Assembly (NCBI RefSeq): GCF_000482245.1
Contig: NZ_AWNH01000049.1
Coordinates: 1-64,000 of the forward strand
DNA: 64,000 bases
Reading direction: 5' to 3'
DNA from: Leptolyngbya sp. Heron Island J
GTDB lineage: Bacteria; Cyanobacteriota; Cyanobacteriia; Phormidesmidales; Phormidesmidaceae
Shown: piece after piece, positions 55,947 to 64,000 of the stretch
How the letters are laid out: every line of letters begins with the position of its first letter
How positions within the stretch are numbered: the first letter of the stretch is position 1
Notes under the pieces: generated by a model
Seen by the model: only the letters and a program-made list of their open reading frames with translations
Told to the model about the DNA's origin: nothing
Databases searched by the model: none
Made by a program: the position numbers and the translations under genes

Positions 55947-56128
55947 GAAATTGTCACAGTAGAGATATTCTTTGGGTTTGGGTTAGTTTTCGACGACCGC
56001 CAGATCGCAATTCAAATCAGGAAAGTTACTCAGTCGCCCTCAGGCATTGACTGGTTCGGCTACATCTGACCTACCCAGGGTAACGGCCCATAACAAGGCT
56101 AGCTGAAAAGACCTACGGGAGGTCAGAG

Positions 56129-57508
56129 ATGGCAATTAAAAGTGTTAACCCGGCCACTGGCAAAGTTTATAAAACCTATACCCCCCTGACATCAGAAGAG
56201 ATTGAGCAACGATTAGCAATAGGGGCAAATCAATATCAACAATATCGCTGGACATCATTTAGTGATCGCAGCAATTGGCTACAGGCTGCTGCCGATTATT
56301 TAGAAGACCATACCGAGGTGCTCGGGCGAATTATGACCCAGGAAATGGGTAAACCCGTGGGAGCTGCGATCGCAGAAGTTAAAAAGTGTGCCTGGGTCTG
56401 TCGTCATTATGCCGAACACGGGGCCGATTACCTGGCCGATGAGCGCTCAGATATCGGTTACGTACGCTATCAGCCCCTGGGGATCATTCTGGCGGTAATG
56501 CCCTGGAATTACCCCCTCTGGCAAGTGTTTCGACTGGCAGCTCCAGCCTTGATGGCAGGCAATGTCATCGTGCTAAAACATGCCTCAAACGTACCCAAGT
56601 GCGCACTATCCATAGAACAAGTTTTTCGCAAGGCAGGCTTTCCTGACGGTGCTTTCCAAACGTTGCTGATTAGTGCTGAGCAAACGGCAGCGGTGATTGC
56701 TGATGAACGAGTGCGTGGCGTCAGTCTGACCGGTAGCGGACCCGCTGGAGCCGAGGTAGCGGCTTTGGCAGGACAGCACCTTAAAAAAGTGGTGCTAGAG
56801 CTAGGGGGGAGCGATCCCTTTATTGTGTTGCCCAGTGCCGACTTAGATCAGGCTGTTGAAACAGCGGTCACTGCCCGTTTACAAAACAATGGCCAGTCTT
56901 GCATTGCCGCCAAACGCTTTATCTTAGTCGGCAACATTGCCGATGAGTTTGAAGCCCGTCTGATGGATAAATTTAATGGCCTCACCGTTGGTGATCCGAT
57001 GCAACCTGAGACCGATATTGGTCCCCTGGCTACACCGTCGATTTTGCGAGCCATTCACAAACAGGTCCACGATTGTCTCATTGCTGGGGCCAAGGTACTG
57101 GTGGGCGGCAATTTAGAAAAACTCAAAGCCTCATTACCCTCTGAGTTAGAGCTGGGGAATTTTTATCCGCCAACCATTCTTAGCCATATTCCCCCTGGTA
57201 CTCCTGCTGACCAAGAAGAATTCTTTGGTCCGGTGGCCCTGATTTTCCGGGTGCAGGATTTAGACACTGCGATTCAACTGGCCAACTCCACCCCATTTGG
57301 TTTAGGTGCGAGCGGTTGGACGCAAGACTCAGTAGAACAACAACGCCTGATCAATGAGATTGACGCCGGAGCTATTTTTATCAACAGTATGGTGAAATCC
57401 GACCCGCGTTTGCCCTTTGGTGGCATCAAACAGTCAGGTATTGGTCGTGAATTAGGCCGACATGGCATTTTAGAATTTATGAATGCCAAGACGGTTTGCG
57501 TGAGTTAG
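56129..57508 (+). CDS. Succinate-semialdehyde dehydrogenase
   Basis: The 459-residue ALDH oxidises succinic semialdehyde to succinate with NAD(P). Motifs are MPWNYPLWQVFR, the cofactor loop TGSGPAGAEVAALAG, the catalytic Glu in ELGGSDPF, the catalytic Cys in NNGQSCIAAKRF and FGGIKQSGIGRELG. The gene directly downstream encodes the 2-oxoglutarate decarboxylase that makes its substrate; in Synechococcus PCC 7002 the same pair closes the TCA cycle. GGGAGG precedes the ATG. Confidence 0.92.
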   Translation: MAIKSVNPATGKVYKTYTPLTSEEIEQRLAIGANQYQQYRWTSFSDRSNWLQAAADYLEDHTEVLGRIMTQEMGKPVGAAIAEVKKCAWVCRHYAEHGADYLADERSDIGYVRYQPLGIILAVMPWNYPLWQVFRLAAPALMAGNVIVLKHASNVPKCALSIEQVFRKAGFPDGAFQTLLISAEQTAAVIADERVRGVSLTGSGPAGAEVAALAGQHLKKVVLELGGSDPFIVLPSADLDQAVETAVTARLQNNGQSCIAAKRFILVGNIADEFEARLMDKFNGLTVGDPMQPETDIGPLATPSILRAIHKQVHDCLIAGAKVLVGGNLEKLKASLPSELELGNFYPPTILSHIPPGTPADQEEFFGPVALIFRVQDLDTAIQLANSTPFGLGASGWTQDSVEQQRLINEIDAGAIFINSMVKSDPRLPFGGIKQSGIGRELGRHGILEFMNAKTVCVS

Positions 57509-57523
57509 GGAATTTTGTTGCCC

Positions 57524-57550
57524 TGTAGGGGTGTATGAAACACCCCTACA
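57524..57550 (+). repeat. GGGGTGT hairpin between SSADH and 2-OGDC
   Basis: TGTAGGGGTGT pairs exactly with ACACCCCTACA around ATGAA and is followed by GATAGTTTTTG. It is both a terminator-like hairpin and a member of the TGTAGGGG-type intergenic repeats. It would reduce or separate expression of the second gene. Confidence 0.7.
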
Positions 57551-57592
57551 GATAGTTTTTGACGTTGTGTTGGCCATCTCCTAGGTATCTTT

Positions 57593-59230
57593 ATGAACAC
57601 TGCAGAACTTTTGATCCGCTGCCTTGAAAATGAGGGGGTGGAGTATATCTTTGGCGTGCCTGGAGAAGAAAATCTCCAGGTGCTCCAGGCGCTAAAACAC
57701 TCCTCGATTCAGTTTGTCACCACCCGTCATGAACAGGGGGCTGCCTTTATGGCAGATGTTTATGGTCGGCTCACAGGCAAGGCTGGGGTGTGTCTTTCCA
57801 CCCTGGGACCGGGGGCCACCAACCTGATTACTGGGGTAGCCGATGCTAATCTGGATCGGGCTCCGCTGGTGGCAATTACAGGTCAGGTGGGGACTGACCG
57901 CATGCACATTGAGTCCCATCAGTACCTGGACCTGGTGGCGATGTTTGCCCCAGTAACCCAATGGAATACTCAGATTGTTCGACCTAGTAATACGGCGGAA
58001 ATTGTTCGTAAGGCATTTAAGCTAGCTCAGACGGGAGATCCAGGGGCTGTACATATTGATTTACCTGAAAATATTGCCGATATGGAAGCCGAGGGCAAAC
58101 CGCTGGCGTGCGATCGCAATGGTAAAACCTTCGCCGCCTTTGACCTCATTCAGATTGCTGCCGATGCCATTTCTCGATCAGAGAGACCACTGATTTTGAT
58201 TGGCAATGGCGCTATTCGGGCGCGAGCCAGCGCCGCCATTATGAAACTGGTCGATCAGCTGCAAATTCCAGTCACCAACACGTTTATGGGCAAAGGGGTG
58301 ATTCCCTATCAGCATCCCCTGGCCCTCTGGACCGTCGGTTTACAGCAGCGAGACTTTATTTCCTGCGCTATTGATAAAAGCGATCTGGTGATCACTGTAG
58401 GCTACGACCTGGTGGAATATCCGCCCAAAAAGTGGAACCCCTACGGCCAAATTCCCATTATTCATGTGAGTACCACCCCCGCCGAAATTGACAGCAGCTA
58501 TGTGCCGATGGTGGAGGTCATTGGCGACCTCTCCGATTCTCTGGAACAGATTTTGAAACGGGTAAAACGCCAAACCCAGTCCAGCTATCCATTTCAGGCC
58601 GTACGGGATGAAATGCGGGCTGACTATGAACAGTATCGTGACGATCTGGCATTTCCGATTAAGCCCCAAAAGCTTCTCTATGACTTACGGCAGATAATGG
58701 GGCCTGATGATATTGTCTTGTCGGACGTGGGGGCTCACAAAATGTGGATTGCTCGCAACTATCACTGTGAACGGCCCAATACCTGTTTGATTTCCAATGG
58801 GTTTGCATCCATGGGCATTGCTATCCCCGGTGCGATCGCAGCCAAACTTGTTTATCCTGAGCGCAAGATTGTTGCAGTTACTGGTGACGGCGGCTTTATG
58901 ATGAACTGTCAGGAACTAGAAACAGCGCTGCGTCTAGGTACCCCCTTTGTCACCATTATCTTTAACGATGGCGGCTACGGGCTGATTGAGTGGAAACAAC
59001 GCAACTACTATGGCGAATCTGCGTTTATTAAATTCAACAATCCTGATTTTGTTGCTTTAGCCAAAAGTTTTGGCCTTCAGGGCTATCGGGTAACTGCCAC
59101 AGAAGACTTTATTCCCACCTTAAAAGATGCGTTGGAGGCTGATGTTCCCGCCGTAATTGACTGTCCCATAGACTATGGTGAAAATCTGCTATTCACTGAA
59201 AAATCACGGGAATTGGCCTGCGTAATTTAG
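57593..59230 (+). CDS. 2-Oxoglutarate decarboxylase (ThDP, acetolactate-synthase-like)
   Basis: The 545-residue ThDP enzyme is often annotated as acetolactate synthase. The N-terminus ENEGVEYIFGVPGEENLQVL, the catalytic Glu in TTRHEQGAAFMADVYGRLTG, and the ThDP-binding GDGGFMMNCQELETALRLG followed by NDGGYG are all present. It strongly resembles the Synechococcus PCC 7002 2-oxoglutarate decarboxylase, and the SSADH neighbour supports that call. Together they convert 2-oxoglutarate to succinate without an OGDH complex. There is no small regulatory subunit nearby, arguing against IlvB. Confidence 0.9.
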   Translation: MNTAELLIRCLENEGVEYIFGVPGEENLQVLQALKHSSIQFVTTRHEQGAAFMADVYGRLTGKAGVCLSTLGPGATNLITGVADANLDRAPLVAITGQVGTDRMHIESHQYLDLVAMFAPVTQWNTQIVRPSNTAEIVRKAFKLAQTGDPGAVHIDLPENIADMEAEGKPLACDRNGKTFAAFDLIQIAADAISRSERPLILIGNGAIRARASAAIMKLVDQLQIPVTNTFMGKGVIPYQHPLALWTVGLQQRDFISCAIDKSDLVITVGYDLVEYPPKKWNPYGQIPIIHVSTTPAEIDSSYVPMVEVIGDLSDSLEQILKRVKRQTQSSYPFQAVRDEMRADYEQYRDDLAFPIKPQKLLYDLRQIMGPDDIVLSDVGAHKMWIARNYHCERPNTCLISNGFASMGIAIPGAIAAKLVYPERKIVAVTGDGGFMMNCQELETALRLGTPFVTIIFNDGGYGLIEWKQRNYYGESAFIKFNNPDFVALAKSFGLQGYRVTATEDFIPTLKDALEADVPAVIDCPIDYGENLLFTEKSRELACVI

Positions 59231-59233
59231 TCG

Positions 59234-59941
59234 CTAGAGTACAGTCCCCATGCCTAAATCCATACCAATAGTGTAGTGAAAGTTACCCTCACCAACACTT
59301 TCGCGCAATTTGGCAAGAATTTTGTCTGGATTATCATAGGGACCAGCAAAGTAATAAGGTTTACCGTTTTTACCAAATTCGTGGCGAGGCAGGTTATCCA
59401 TACGAGGGCCAAGATTATGCTTGGCTCGCTCAAAGTCTTTATGGGGGGCAATCCCTAAACGTTGCGCATAATCCACAGCACCGTAGATCGCCGACTGGGC
59501 CTGTTCTAGAGATATATTCCGATAGCTATCACTCATCGTTTGAGCATAGGCCTGCTCTCGCATTAATGGATAATCGGTAGCTTTAACTTTGCGAGGCCCC
59601 ATTGCATCTTTTACACCCAGACACCAAGCATCAATTAAGAAGGTGGTAACCAAACAATGTTGTCCATCGATGCGGGTGATCATAATCTGAGACAACCCTT
59701 TACGATCTTTTTTGATATTTTGGCTACCAAAAAAGCGATCAAAGCCTTGTAGATCAATTAAGCATTCTTTCAGTTTAGGAAGCTGCTTAGGTTGGCTATC
59801 TTTTTCGGGATTGATGTTTGTATGGATAATATCGTTGACTTCCGCCGGGCGTAGACCGAGCTTACGGGCGATTTGTTTAGGCGTGACTTTGCGATCGCGC
59901 AGAGCCAAAATTTCTTTAATTTGCTCAGAGGTAGCTGCCAT
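59234..59941 (-). CDS. HTH protein of unknown function, cyanobacterial
   Basis: The 235-residue product begins MAATSEQIKEILALRDRKVT, with an HTH-like helix pair (TPKQIARKLGLRPAEVNDI). It continues with a conserved C-terminal block (QIMITRIDGQHCLVTTFLID, AWCLGVKDAMGP, KPYYFAGPYDNPDK). The domain is not known to me. ATG at 59941 is taken; a TTG frame start lies 24 bp upstream. It converges with the decarboxylase gene, only three bases apart. Confidence 0.65.
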   Translation of the reverse strand: MAATSEQIKEILALRDRKVTPKQIARKLGLRPAEVNDIIHTNINPEKDSQPKQLPKLKECLIDLQGFDRFFGSQNIKKDRKGLSQIMITRIDGQHCLVTTFLIDAWCLGVKDAMGPRKVKATDYPLMREQAYAQTMSDSYRNISLEQAQSAIYGAVDYAQRLGIAPHKDFERAKHNLGPRMDNLPRHEFGKNGKPYYFAGPYDNPDKILAKLRESVGEGNFHYTIGMDLGMGTVL

Positions 59942-60184
59942 CAATACAGGTTCCAGATGCGCCAAGGGTAATGCTCATTTTTACGCAAGTCTCTGGATAT
60001 CGTACAAATGGTTTGCAAGTTTTTACTTAACTTGCCCATGTCAGTTAGATGCGTTTTATCAGGCTGCGATCGCCAATTATAAATTTATTCCGTTGGGCAC
60101 CGCTTATTTTGATTGGGAATGACCTATAGCCTGGATAGTAGGGCTACTGTGTACATACAAGTCGAAGCCTAACTCAAGATGTCG

Positions 60185-60277
60185 AGCCCTCATCCCCCAA
60201 CCCCTTCTCCCTCAAGGAGAAGGGGAGCTAGTCTCAAAGTCCTTCTCCCTAGGGGAGAAGGATTTAGGATGAGGGCT
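60185..60277. repeat. 93-bp imperfect inverted repeat (MITE-like)
   Basis: AGCCCTCATCC at the left end is the exact reverse complement of GGATGAGGGCT at the right. Internal CCTTCTCCCT hairpins lie inside, of the kind very common between cyanobacterial genes. It occupies the middle of the otherwise gene-free 59966-60406 gap. Confidence 0.85.
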
Positions 60278-60406
60278 AATGCAAAGCATGGAGCTGATTT
60301 CCAGTAGATCTCCTAGATGTGTATACACGGTAGGAAGAATAGGGGGATGAGCTTGACAGCGTTCAGCCAGCGCGCTACAAGCTGCCCCCTGAAAGACCTG
60401 AAGGAC

Positions 60407-61258
60407 CTAGCTAACAGTCATCGAAATCACTGTTTCCACCGTTTCTTGGGGAGATGCACTGAGCAAAAAATCACCTGTGTTGATAGCATTGCGAGGTCCG
60501 CTCCAGGGTTCTAAACAGTAAAAATCTTTTCCTTTTACAGTCCAAAAAACCAGAGTGGAGTAATTCTCATCAAAAGAGATCGTCAGTGTACTGTCACCAT
60601 CTTTTACAGTTGCTGTTTGACCTTCAAGGTTGATAAAAGCAAAATCAATCTCTTCTTGATCAAGATCAAACTGACCGTTGAATGCATAGACATCTTTGCC
60701 ACCCTTGATCTTGTAATCCGTAGAGGGGATATCAAAGATCAGCTTTGTTTTGTCTGTGACTGCAAAATAGGGATGAGTGCCAGTGGAAAACGGCATGGAT
60801 GCGTCTGATAGGTTGGTGTGACGAAAGCGCTGTTCTAAGGTGTTGCCTCTGAGGGTATAGATATAATCAAGCTGAAAGTCAAAGGGATAGACAGCAAGGG
60901 TCTCATCATTGCTTTTGAGAGTCAGCGTCAAACTAGCGCCATCGTCAGTAGACTGTTGAGTAACTTCCCATGGCAACGTCCGACCAAAGCCATGCTGTTT
61001 TAGCGGATAGGTTTTGCCATCAAGGGTATAAGTGTCGTCAACCAGGTTGCCGCAGATGGGAAATAATAATGGGATACCGCCTCGAACCGAAAGGCTAGGA
61101 TCTTGAAAGCGCTGCGCATCAAAATAGAACACCTCTTTACCCTGAATTTGCCAGCTAGTGACAATACCTCCACGCTCAGGTACTACAGCCACCTGAGAAT
61201 CGCCGTCAGTCAAGATATAGGTCAAATGCTGCTGTTGTTCAGTAGTAATAGTACTCAT
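60407..61258 (-). CDS. Aldose 1-epimerase / hexose-6-phosphate epimerase-like
   Basis: The 283-residue beta-sandwich protein of the galactose mutarotase superfamily has NLVDDTYTLDGKTYPLKQHG, STGTHPYFAV (catalytic His) and FYCLEPWSGPRNAINTGD (catalytic Glu). It equilibrates alpha and beta anomers of sugars or sugar phosphates. The family has several sub-groups and the exact sugar is not fixed. It is divergent from the allantoinase gene. Confidence 0.85.
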   Translation of the reverse strand: MSTITTEQQQHLTYILTDGDSQVAVVPERGGIVTSWQIQGKEVFYFDAQRFQDPSLSVRGGIPLLFPICGNLVDDTYTLDGKTYPLKQHGFGRTLPWEVTQQSTDDGASLTLTLKSNDETLAVYPFDFQLDYIYTLRGNTLEQRFRHTNLSDASMPFSTGTHPYFAVTDKTKLIFDIPSTDYKIKGGKDVYAFNGQFDLDQEEIDFAFINLEGQTATVKDGDSTLTISFDENYSTLVFWTVKGKDFYCLEPWSGPRNAINTGDFLLSASPQETVETVISMTVS

Positions 61259-61455
61259 AAAGATTTCCTGCGGGCATTAGCTTTTCAACACTGCCATAGG
61301 ATAGTCGGTTTGCTATGCAATCTGGGACACCACTATGGAATCTTTATGGTCTTTATAGCTGGCCTCGGTACAAAATCTGTACAGACGACGCTTCTGCTTC
61401 TACCTTGCGTTAATATGCTGGCTAACTTTTATTCACTATCGAGGTTTGCTGCTGT

Positions 61456-62361
61456 ATGTCTGCTGTCTATCCCCGCGATCTGATTGGCTATGGTCAAAAT
61501 CCGCCTCATCCTCACTGGCCCAATGATGCCCGACTAGCACTGCAGTTTGTAATCAACTATGAGGAGGGGGGCGAAAACTGCATTCTCCATGGTGATCCGG
61601 CCTCAGAAGCTTTTTTGTCTGAAACGGTGGGTGCAGCCCCACTGCCGGGGGTGCGCAATATCAATATGGAGTCGATGTATGAATATGGCAGTCGAGCTGG
61701 GTTTTGGCGGCTGCATCGACTTTTTACTCAGCGCAACCTGCCGGTGACAGTCTATGCGGTGGCGATGGCTTTAGAGCGCAACCCAGATGCGGGTAAAGCC
61801 ATGGTAGAGGCTGGCTGGGAGGTGGCTAGCCATGGCTATCGCTGGATTGATTATCAGTATGTGGGTGAGGACACTGAGCGGGACCATATTCGTAAGGCCA
61901 TTGAAATTCATACGCAGGTAACCGGCAGTCGACCCCTGGGGTTTTATCAAGGTCGCCTCAGCCCAAATACACGACGGCTTGTCGTGGAAGCAGGGGGTTT
62001 TCTCTACGATGCCGATAGCTACGCTGATGATTTGCCTTACTGGAATACGGAGTATGGTCGTCCCCATCTGGTCATTCCTTACACCTTGGATAATAACGAT
62101 ATGCGGTTTGCCACCTATCAGGGGTTTAACTCGGGGGATCAGTTTTTTACTTATCTCAAGGATGCGTTTGATGTACTCTATGCCGAGGGCACGCGCGCTC
62201 CAAAAATGATGAGTGTCGGGCTACACTGTCGCCTTTCAGGACGTCCTGGACGGGTCGCTTCCCTGGGGCGGTTTCTAGACTATGTGACGAACCATGAGGA
62301 CGTATGGGTTTGTCGCCGGGTGGAGATTGCCCAACATTGGCATCAGCATCATGCTGTCTAG
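61456..62361 (+). CDS. puuE: PuuE-type allantoinase (polysaccharide deacetylase family)
   Basis: The 301-residue protein matches metal-independent allantoinase PuuE: YPRDLIGYGQNPPHPHWP, FVINYEEGGENCILHGD, SMYEYGSRAGFWRL, EVASHGYRWIDYQ and VGLHCRLSGRPGR. It hydrolyses allantoin to allantoate in ureide use. No other purine-degradation gene lies nearby. It is followed by a VOC gene after 82 bp. Confidence 0.9.
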   Translation: MSAVYPRDLIGYGQNPPHPHWPNDARLALQFVINYEEGGENCILHGDPASEAFLSETVGAAPLPGVRNINMESMYEYGSRAGFWRLHRLFTQRNLPVTVYAVAMALERNPDAGKAMVEAGWEVASHGYRWIDYQYVGEDTERDHIRKAIEIHTQVTGSRPLGFYQGRLSPNTRRLVVEAGGFLYDADSYADDLPYWNTEYGRPHLVIPYTLDNNDMRFATYQGFNSGDQFFTYLKDAFDVLYAEGTRAPKMMSVGLHCRLSGRPGRVASLGRFLDYVTNHEDVWVCRRVEIAQHWHQHHAV

Positions 62362-62443
62362 CTGACGTTTTTTAAAGCCATGTACCATCGACTGAAATCA
62401 TGATTAGTATATTTGTATTGTCTTAAATATGGAGACGACCTGT

Positions 62444-63229
62444 ATGGGTATCAGAGACAGTTACGAGAATGGCGTATTCAGTTGGGTCGATTTGATGACG
62501 ACCGATCAGGAGGCGGCTAAGCAGTTTTATGCAGAGCTATTTTCCTGGAAGTTCCAAGATATGCCAGTGGATACAGGTGGGGTTTATTCAATGGCATTTA
62601 AAGGCGATCGCACCGTAGCAGCCTTATTTGCCAGACCCGATGACATGGCGCAGGTGCCGCCGCACTGGAGTAGCTACATTACTGTTAAAGACTTAGAAAC
62701 CACCGTGCAACGTTGGCAGGACCAGGGTGGCGCAGTGGTAATGCCCATCTGCGACATTATGGATTCTGGGCGCATGGCTATGGTCAAAGATCCAACAGAT
62801 GCGATCGTGGGCCTTTGGCAGGCCAAAGAGTTTGTTGGTGCCGGTCGGGTGAATGAAGTTAACACCTTCTGCTGGACAGAATTACAAACCCGAGGTGCCG
62901 ATAAAGCCGCCGAGTTTTACAAAGCTGTCTTTGGCTGGGATATCGAAGTGGATGAGAAACCGCCAAACTATATCACTGCCAGCGTCAGCGGTCGGATGAA
63001 CTGCGGCATGTTTGATATGGATAAGGTCAATCTACCAGCGGAGATTCCGTCTACCTGGGCTGTGTATTTTAATGTGGAAGACTTGGATAAGTCGCTTGAG
63101 ATTGTTAATCGATTGGGAGGGCAAGCCCTAATCGACCCCATAGACATAGACCCTGGACGTTTTGCAACGGTGCGTGATCCGCAGGGAGCCGTGGTGACCT
63201 TGATGCAGGTATATAACCCGGACGATTGA
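62444..63229 (+). CDS. Double VOC (glyoxalase-like) protein
   Basis: The 261-residue protein has two VOC domains (about 8-120 and 130-255). Each begins with F-W-L/T-D/E-like strands and a helix (AAKQFYAELFSWKF, AAEFYKAVFGWDI) and ends with a metal-ligand Asp/Glu (AMVKDPTDAIVGLWQ, ATVRDPQGAVVTLMQ). Such tandem proteins form a glyoxalase-fold barrel; substrate unknown. ATG at 62444 has GGAG about nine bases upstream and is preferred over 62429. Confidence 0.8.
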   Translation: MGIRDSYENGVFSWVDLMTTDQEAAKQFYAELFSWKFQDMPVDTGGVYSMAFKGDRTVAALFARPDDMAQVPPHWSSYITVKDLETTVQRWQDQGGAVVMPICDIMDSGRMAMVKDPTDAIVGLWQAKEFVGAGRVNEVNTFCWTELQTRGADKAAEFYKAVFGWDIEVDEKPPNYITASVSGRMNCGMFDMDKVNLPAEIPSTWAVYFNVEDLDKSLEIVNRLGGQALIDPIDIDPGRFATVRDPQGAVVTLMQVYNPDD

Positions 63230-63237
63230 GGGCACAG

Positions 63238-64000
63238 CTAACCATTTAACACCTCAAAAAGCTCTTTAATAAAGCGCTTTCGATAAGCCTTCAAGTCAAT
63301 AGGATTTGGAGGCTGATTGATTTCTGCTGCATACTTTTTAATGATGCGGCTACTGGTGGATAAATAGTCCTTCAGATTGCCATCGTAGCGTTTCTGTCTA
63401 GCCAGATGGGCTCTCAGCGTTTTACTCAATCGAGTGCTGCTATGAAGCATTCCTAATAGATTTTCAATATTCGCAGCCATAGCTTCCCGCTCTTCAGCAG
63501 GAATTACACCTAGAAGCAACACCATACAAGCCGCAGAAAATATTTTTCCCAGGGCAGCAATATCACTAACACGTCGCGGATAAAGGTCTTGAACAGCCTC
63601 AATCTCGCTTGATGTATATTGATGAACATCACCACTGTGAGCAAAAGAACGTCTAATTTGTCGAATACTTTCACCGTCTTGCTTTTTTCTGGTAATGCTG
63701 CACCCTGCTTCGGCAACAGCCCAAGCCATGTCAAGCAGACGCAGTGCTTTCTTTAGCTTTGGCTCCCATCCTATATCTGAGTTTTCTGGAGACTCCTTAA
63801 ACTCATAGGTTGCATCACTACAAAGTAAATACAAGCCTCGCACAAAGAAAAGATAACAGGCATTAGCACCAAACAAATAAATATTTTGAGTTGGATGATT
63901 GGGGGTTAATTTCGGTATCTCTCTAACATCAACGCCAAGCAACGACATATCAAGTGTCAAAAAAATGTTGTCCTCATTTAATGTTGTTGATGACTCTACA
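63238..64000 (-). CDS. Protein of unknown function, 5' part beyond the window
   Basis: The frame is open to the right edge. The only start in it is TTG at 63960, and upstream codons (VESSTTLNEDNIFLTLDM) are still protein-like, so the true start is outside. The protein is helical (SRIIKKYAAEINQPPNPIDL, RRVSDIAALGKIFSAACMVL). No family is recognised. It converges with the VOC gene, 8 bp apart. Confidence 0.6.
   Translation of the reverse strand, partial: VESSTTLNEDNIFLTLDMSLLGVDVREIPKLTPNHPTQNIYLFGANACYLFFVRGLYLLCSDATYEFKESPENSDIGWEPKLKKALRLLDMAWAVAEAGCSITRKKQDGESIRQIRRSFAHSGDVHQYTSSEIEAVQDLYPRRVSDIAALGKIFSAACMVLLLGVIPAEEREAMAANIENLLGMLHSSTRLSKTLRAHLARQKRYDGNLKDYLSTSSRIIKKYAAEINQPPNPIDLKAYRKRFIKELFEVLNG

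Noticed and set aside
59712-60122. 136-residue plus-strand frame over the start of the HTH gene
   Set aside because: Mostly antisense to the HTH gene. The last 30 residues (QLDAFYQAAIANYKFIPLG) look protein-like but have no start of their own.
1-64000. CRISPR arrays, prophage genes, restriction-modification or toxin-antitoxin modules
   Set aside because: No regularly spaced repeats and no matching proteins were found; the only mobile-element gene is the IS at the left edge.

Overview
The window is chromosomal DNA of a cyanobacterium, probably a filamentous Leptolyngbya- or Acaryochloris-like form. The evidence is a phycobilisome linker, an IsiA/CP43-type chlorophyll antenna protein, flavodoxin, about 25 copies of the HIP1 octamer GCGATCGC, and families that are typical of large cyanobacterial genomes (CHAT, DUF928, CHASE2 kinases, filamentous-haemagglutinin-like exoproteins). 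No rRNA or tRNA gene and no CRISPR array was seen.

Layout. 0-1.8 kb: an IS1634-like element whose right end has cut off the 3' part of a TPR-CHAT gene (to 3.9 kb). 3.9-5 kb: a secreted unknown protein and a hydrolase relic. 5-10.6 kb: an iron-stress locus with a ferritin-like protein, a membrane-anchored CpcL-type linker, an IsiA-PsaL fusion (IsiX type), flavodoxin and a TPR protein, with several Fur-like sites (TTGAGAAT / ATTCTCAA cores). 10.8-19.4 kb: pirin, an ABM-domain membrane protein, two LysR regulators each with a perfect palindrome at its start, a secreted beta-propeller, an rsgA fragment, and a LysR-trpB-trpA unit arranged like the proteobacterial trpI-trpBA. 19.7-22.7 kb: a PsiE-type protein and a strongly decayed multi-pass membrane gene. 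22.7-28.9 kb: small proteins, a D27-like carotenoid isomerase, chorismate synthase, an M23 peptidase, an MBL-fold protein and dUTPase.

29.3-49.1 kb is the main accessory island. It has three large TPS/filamentous-haemagglutinin exoproteins with the same N- and C-terminal modules, a TPR-CHAT protein with an intact His/Cys dyad, a DUF928 protein, a CHASE2 hybrid kinase, and on the opposite strand a beta-propeller (Reg_prop/Y_Y_Y) hybrid kinase. I read it as a surface exoprotein system with its own sensing. No TpsB outer-membrane transporter is in the window.

49.2-50.8 kb holds a parM-parR-like pair (an actin-like ATPase and a small ribbon-helix-helix adaptor, translationally coupled). It may be a chromosomal cytoskeletal system of the CorMR kind rather than a plasmid partition module. 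51-64 kb: a HAF-repeat protein, folB, a GT39-type membrane glycosyltransferase, a TPR protein, the SSADH plus 2-oxoglutarate decarboxylase pair that closes the cyanobacterial TCA cycle, an HTH protein, an aldose epimerase, PuuE-type allantoinase, a double VOC protein, and a partial gene running off the right edge.

All product calls come from reading the translated sequence. No database search was run.
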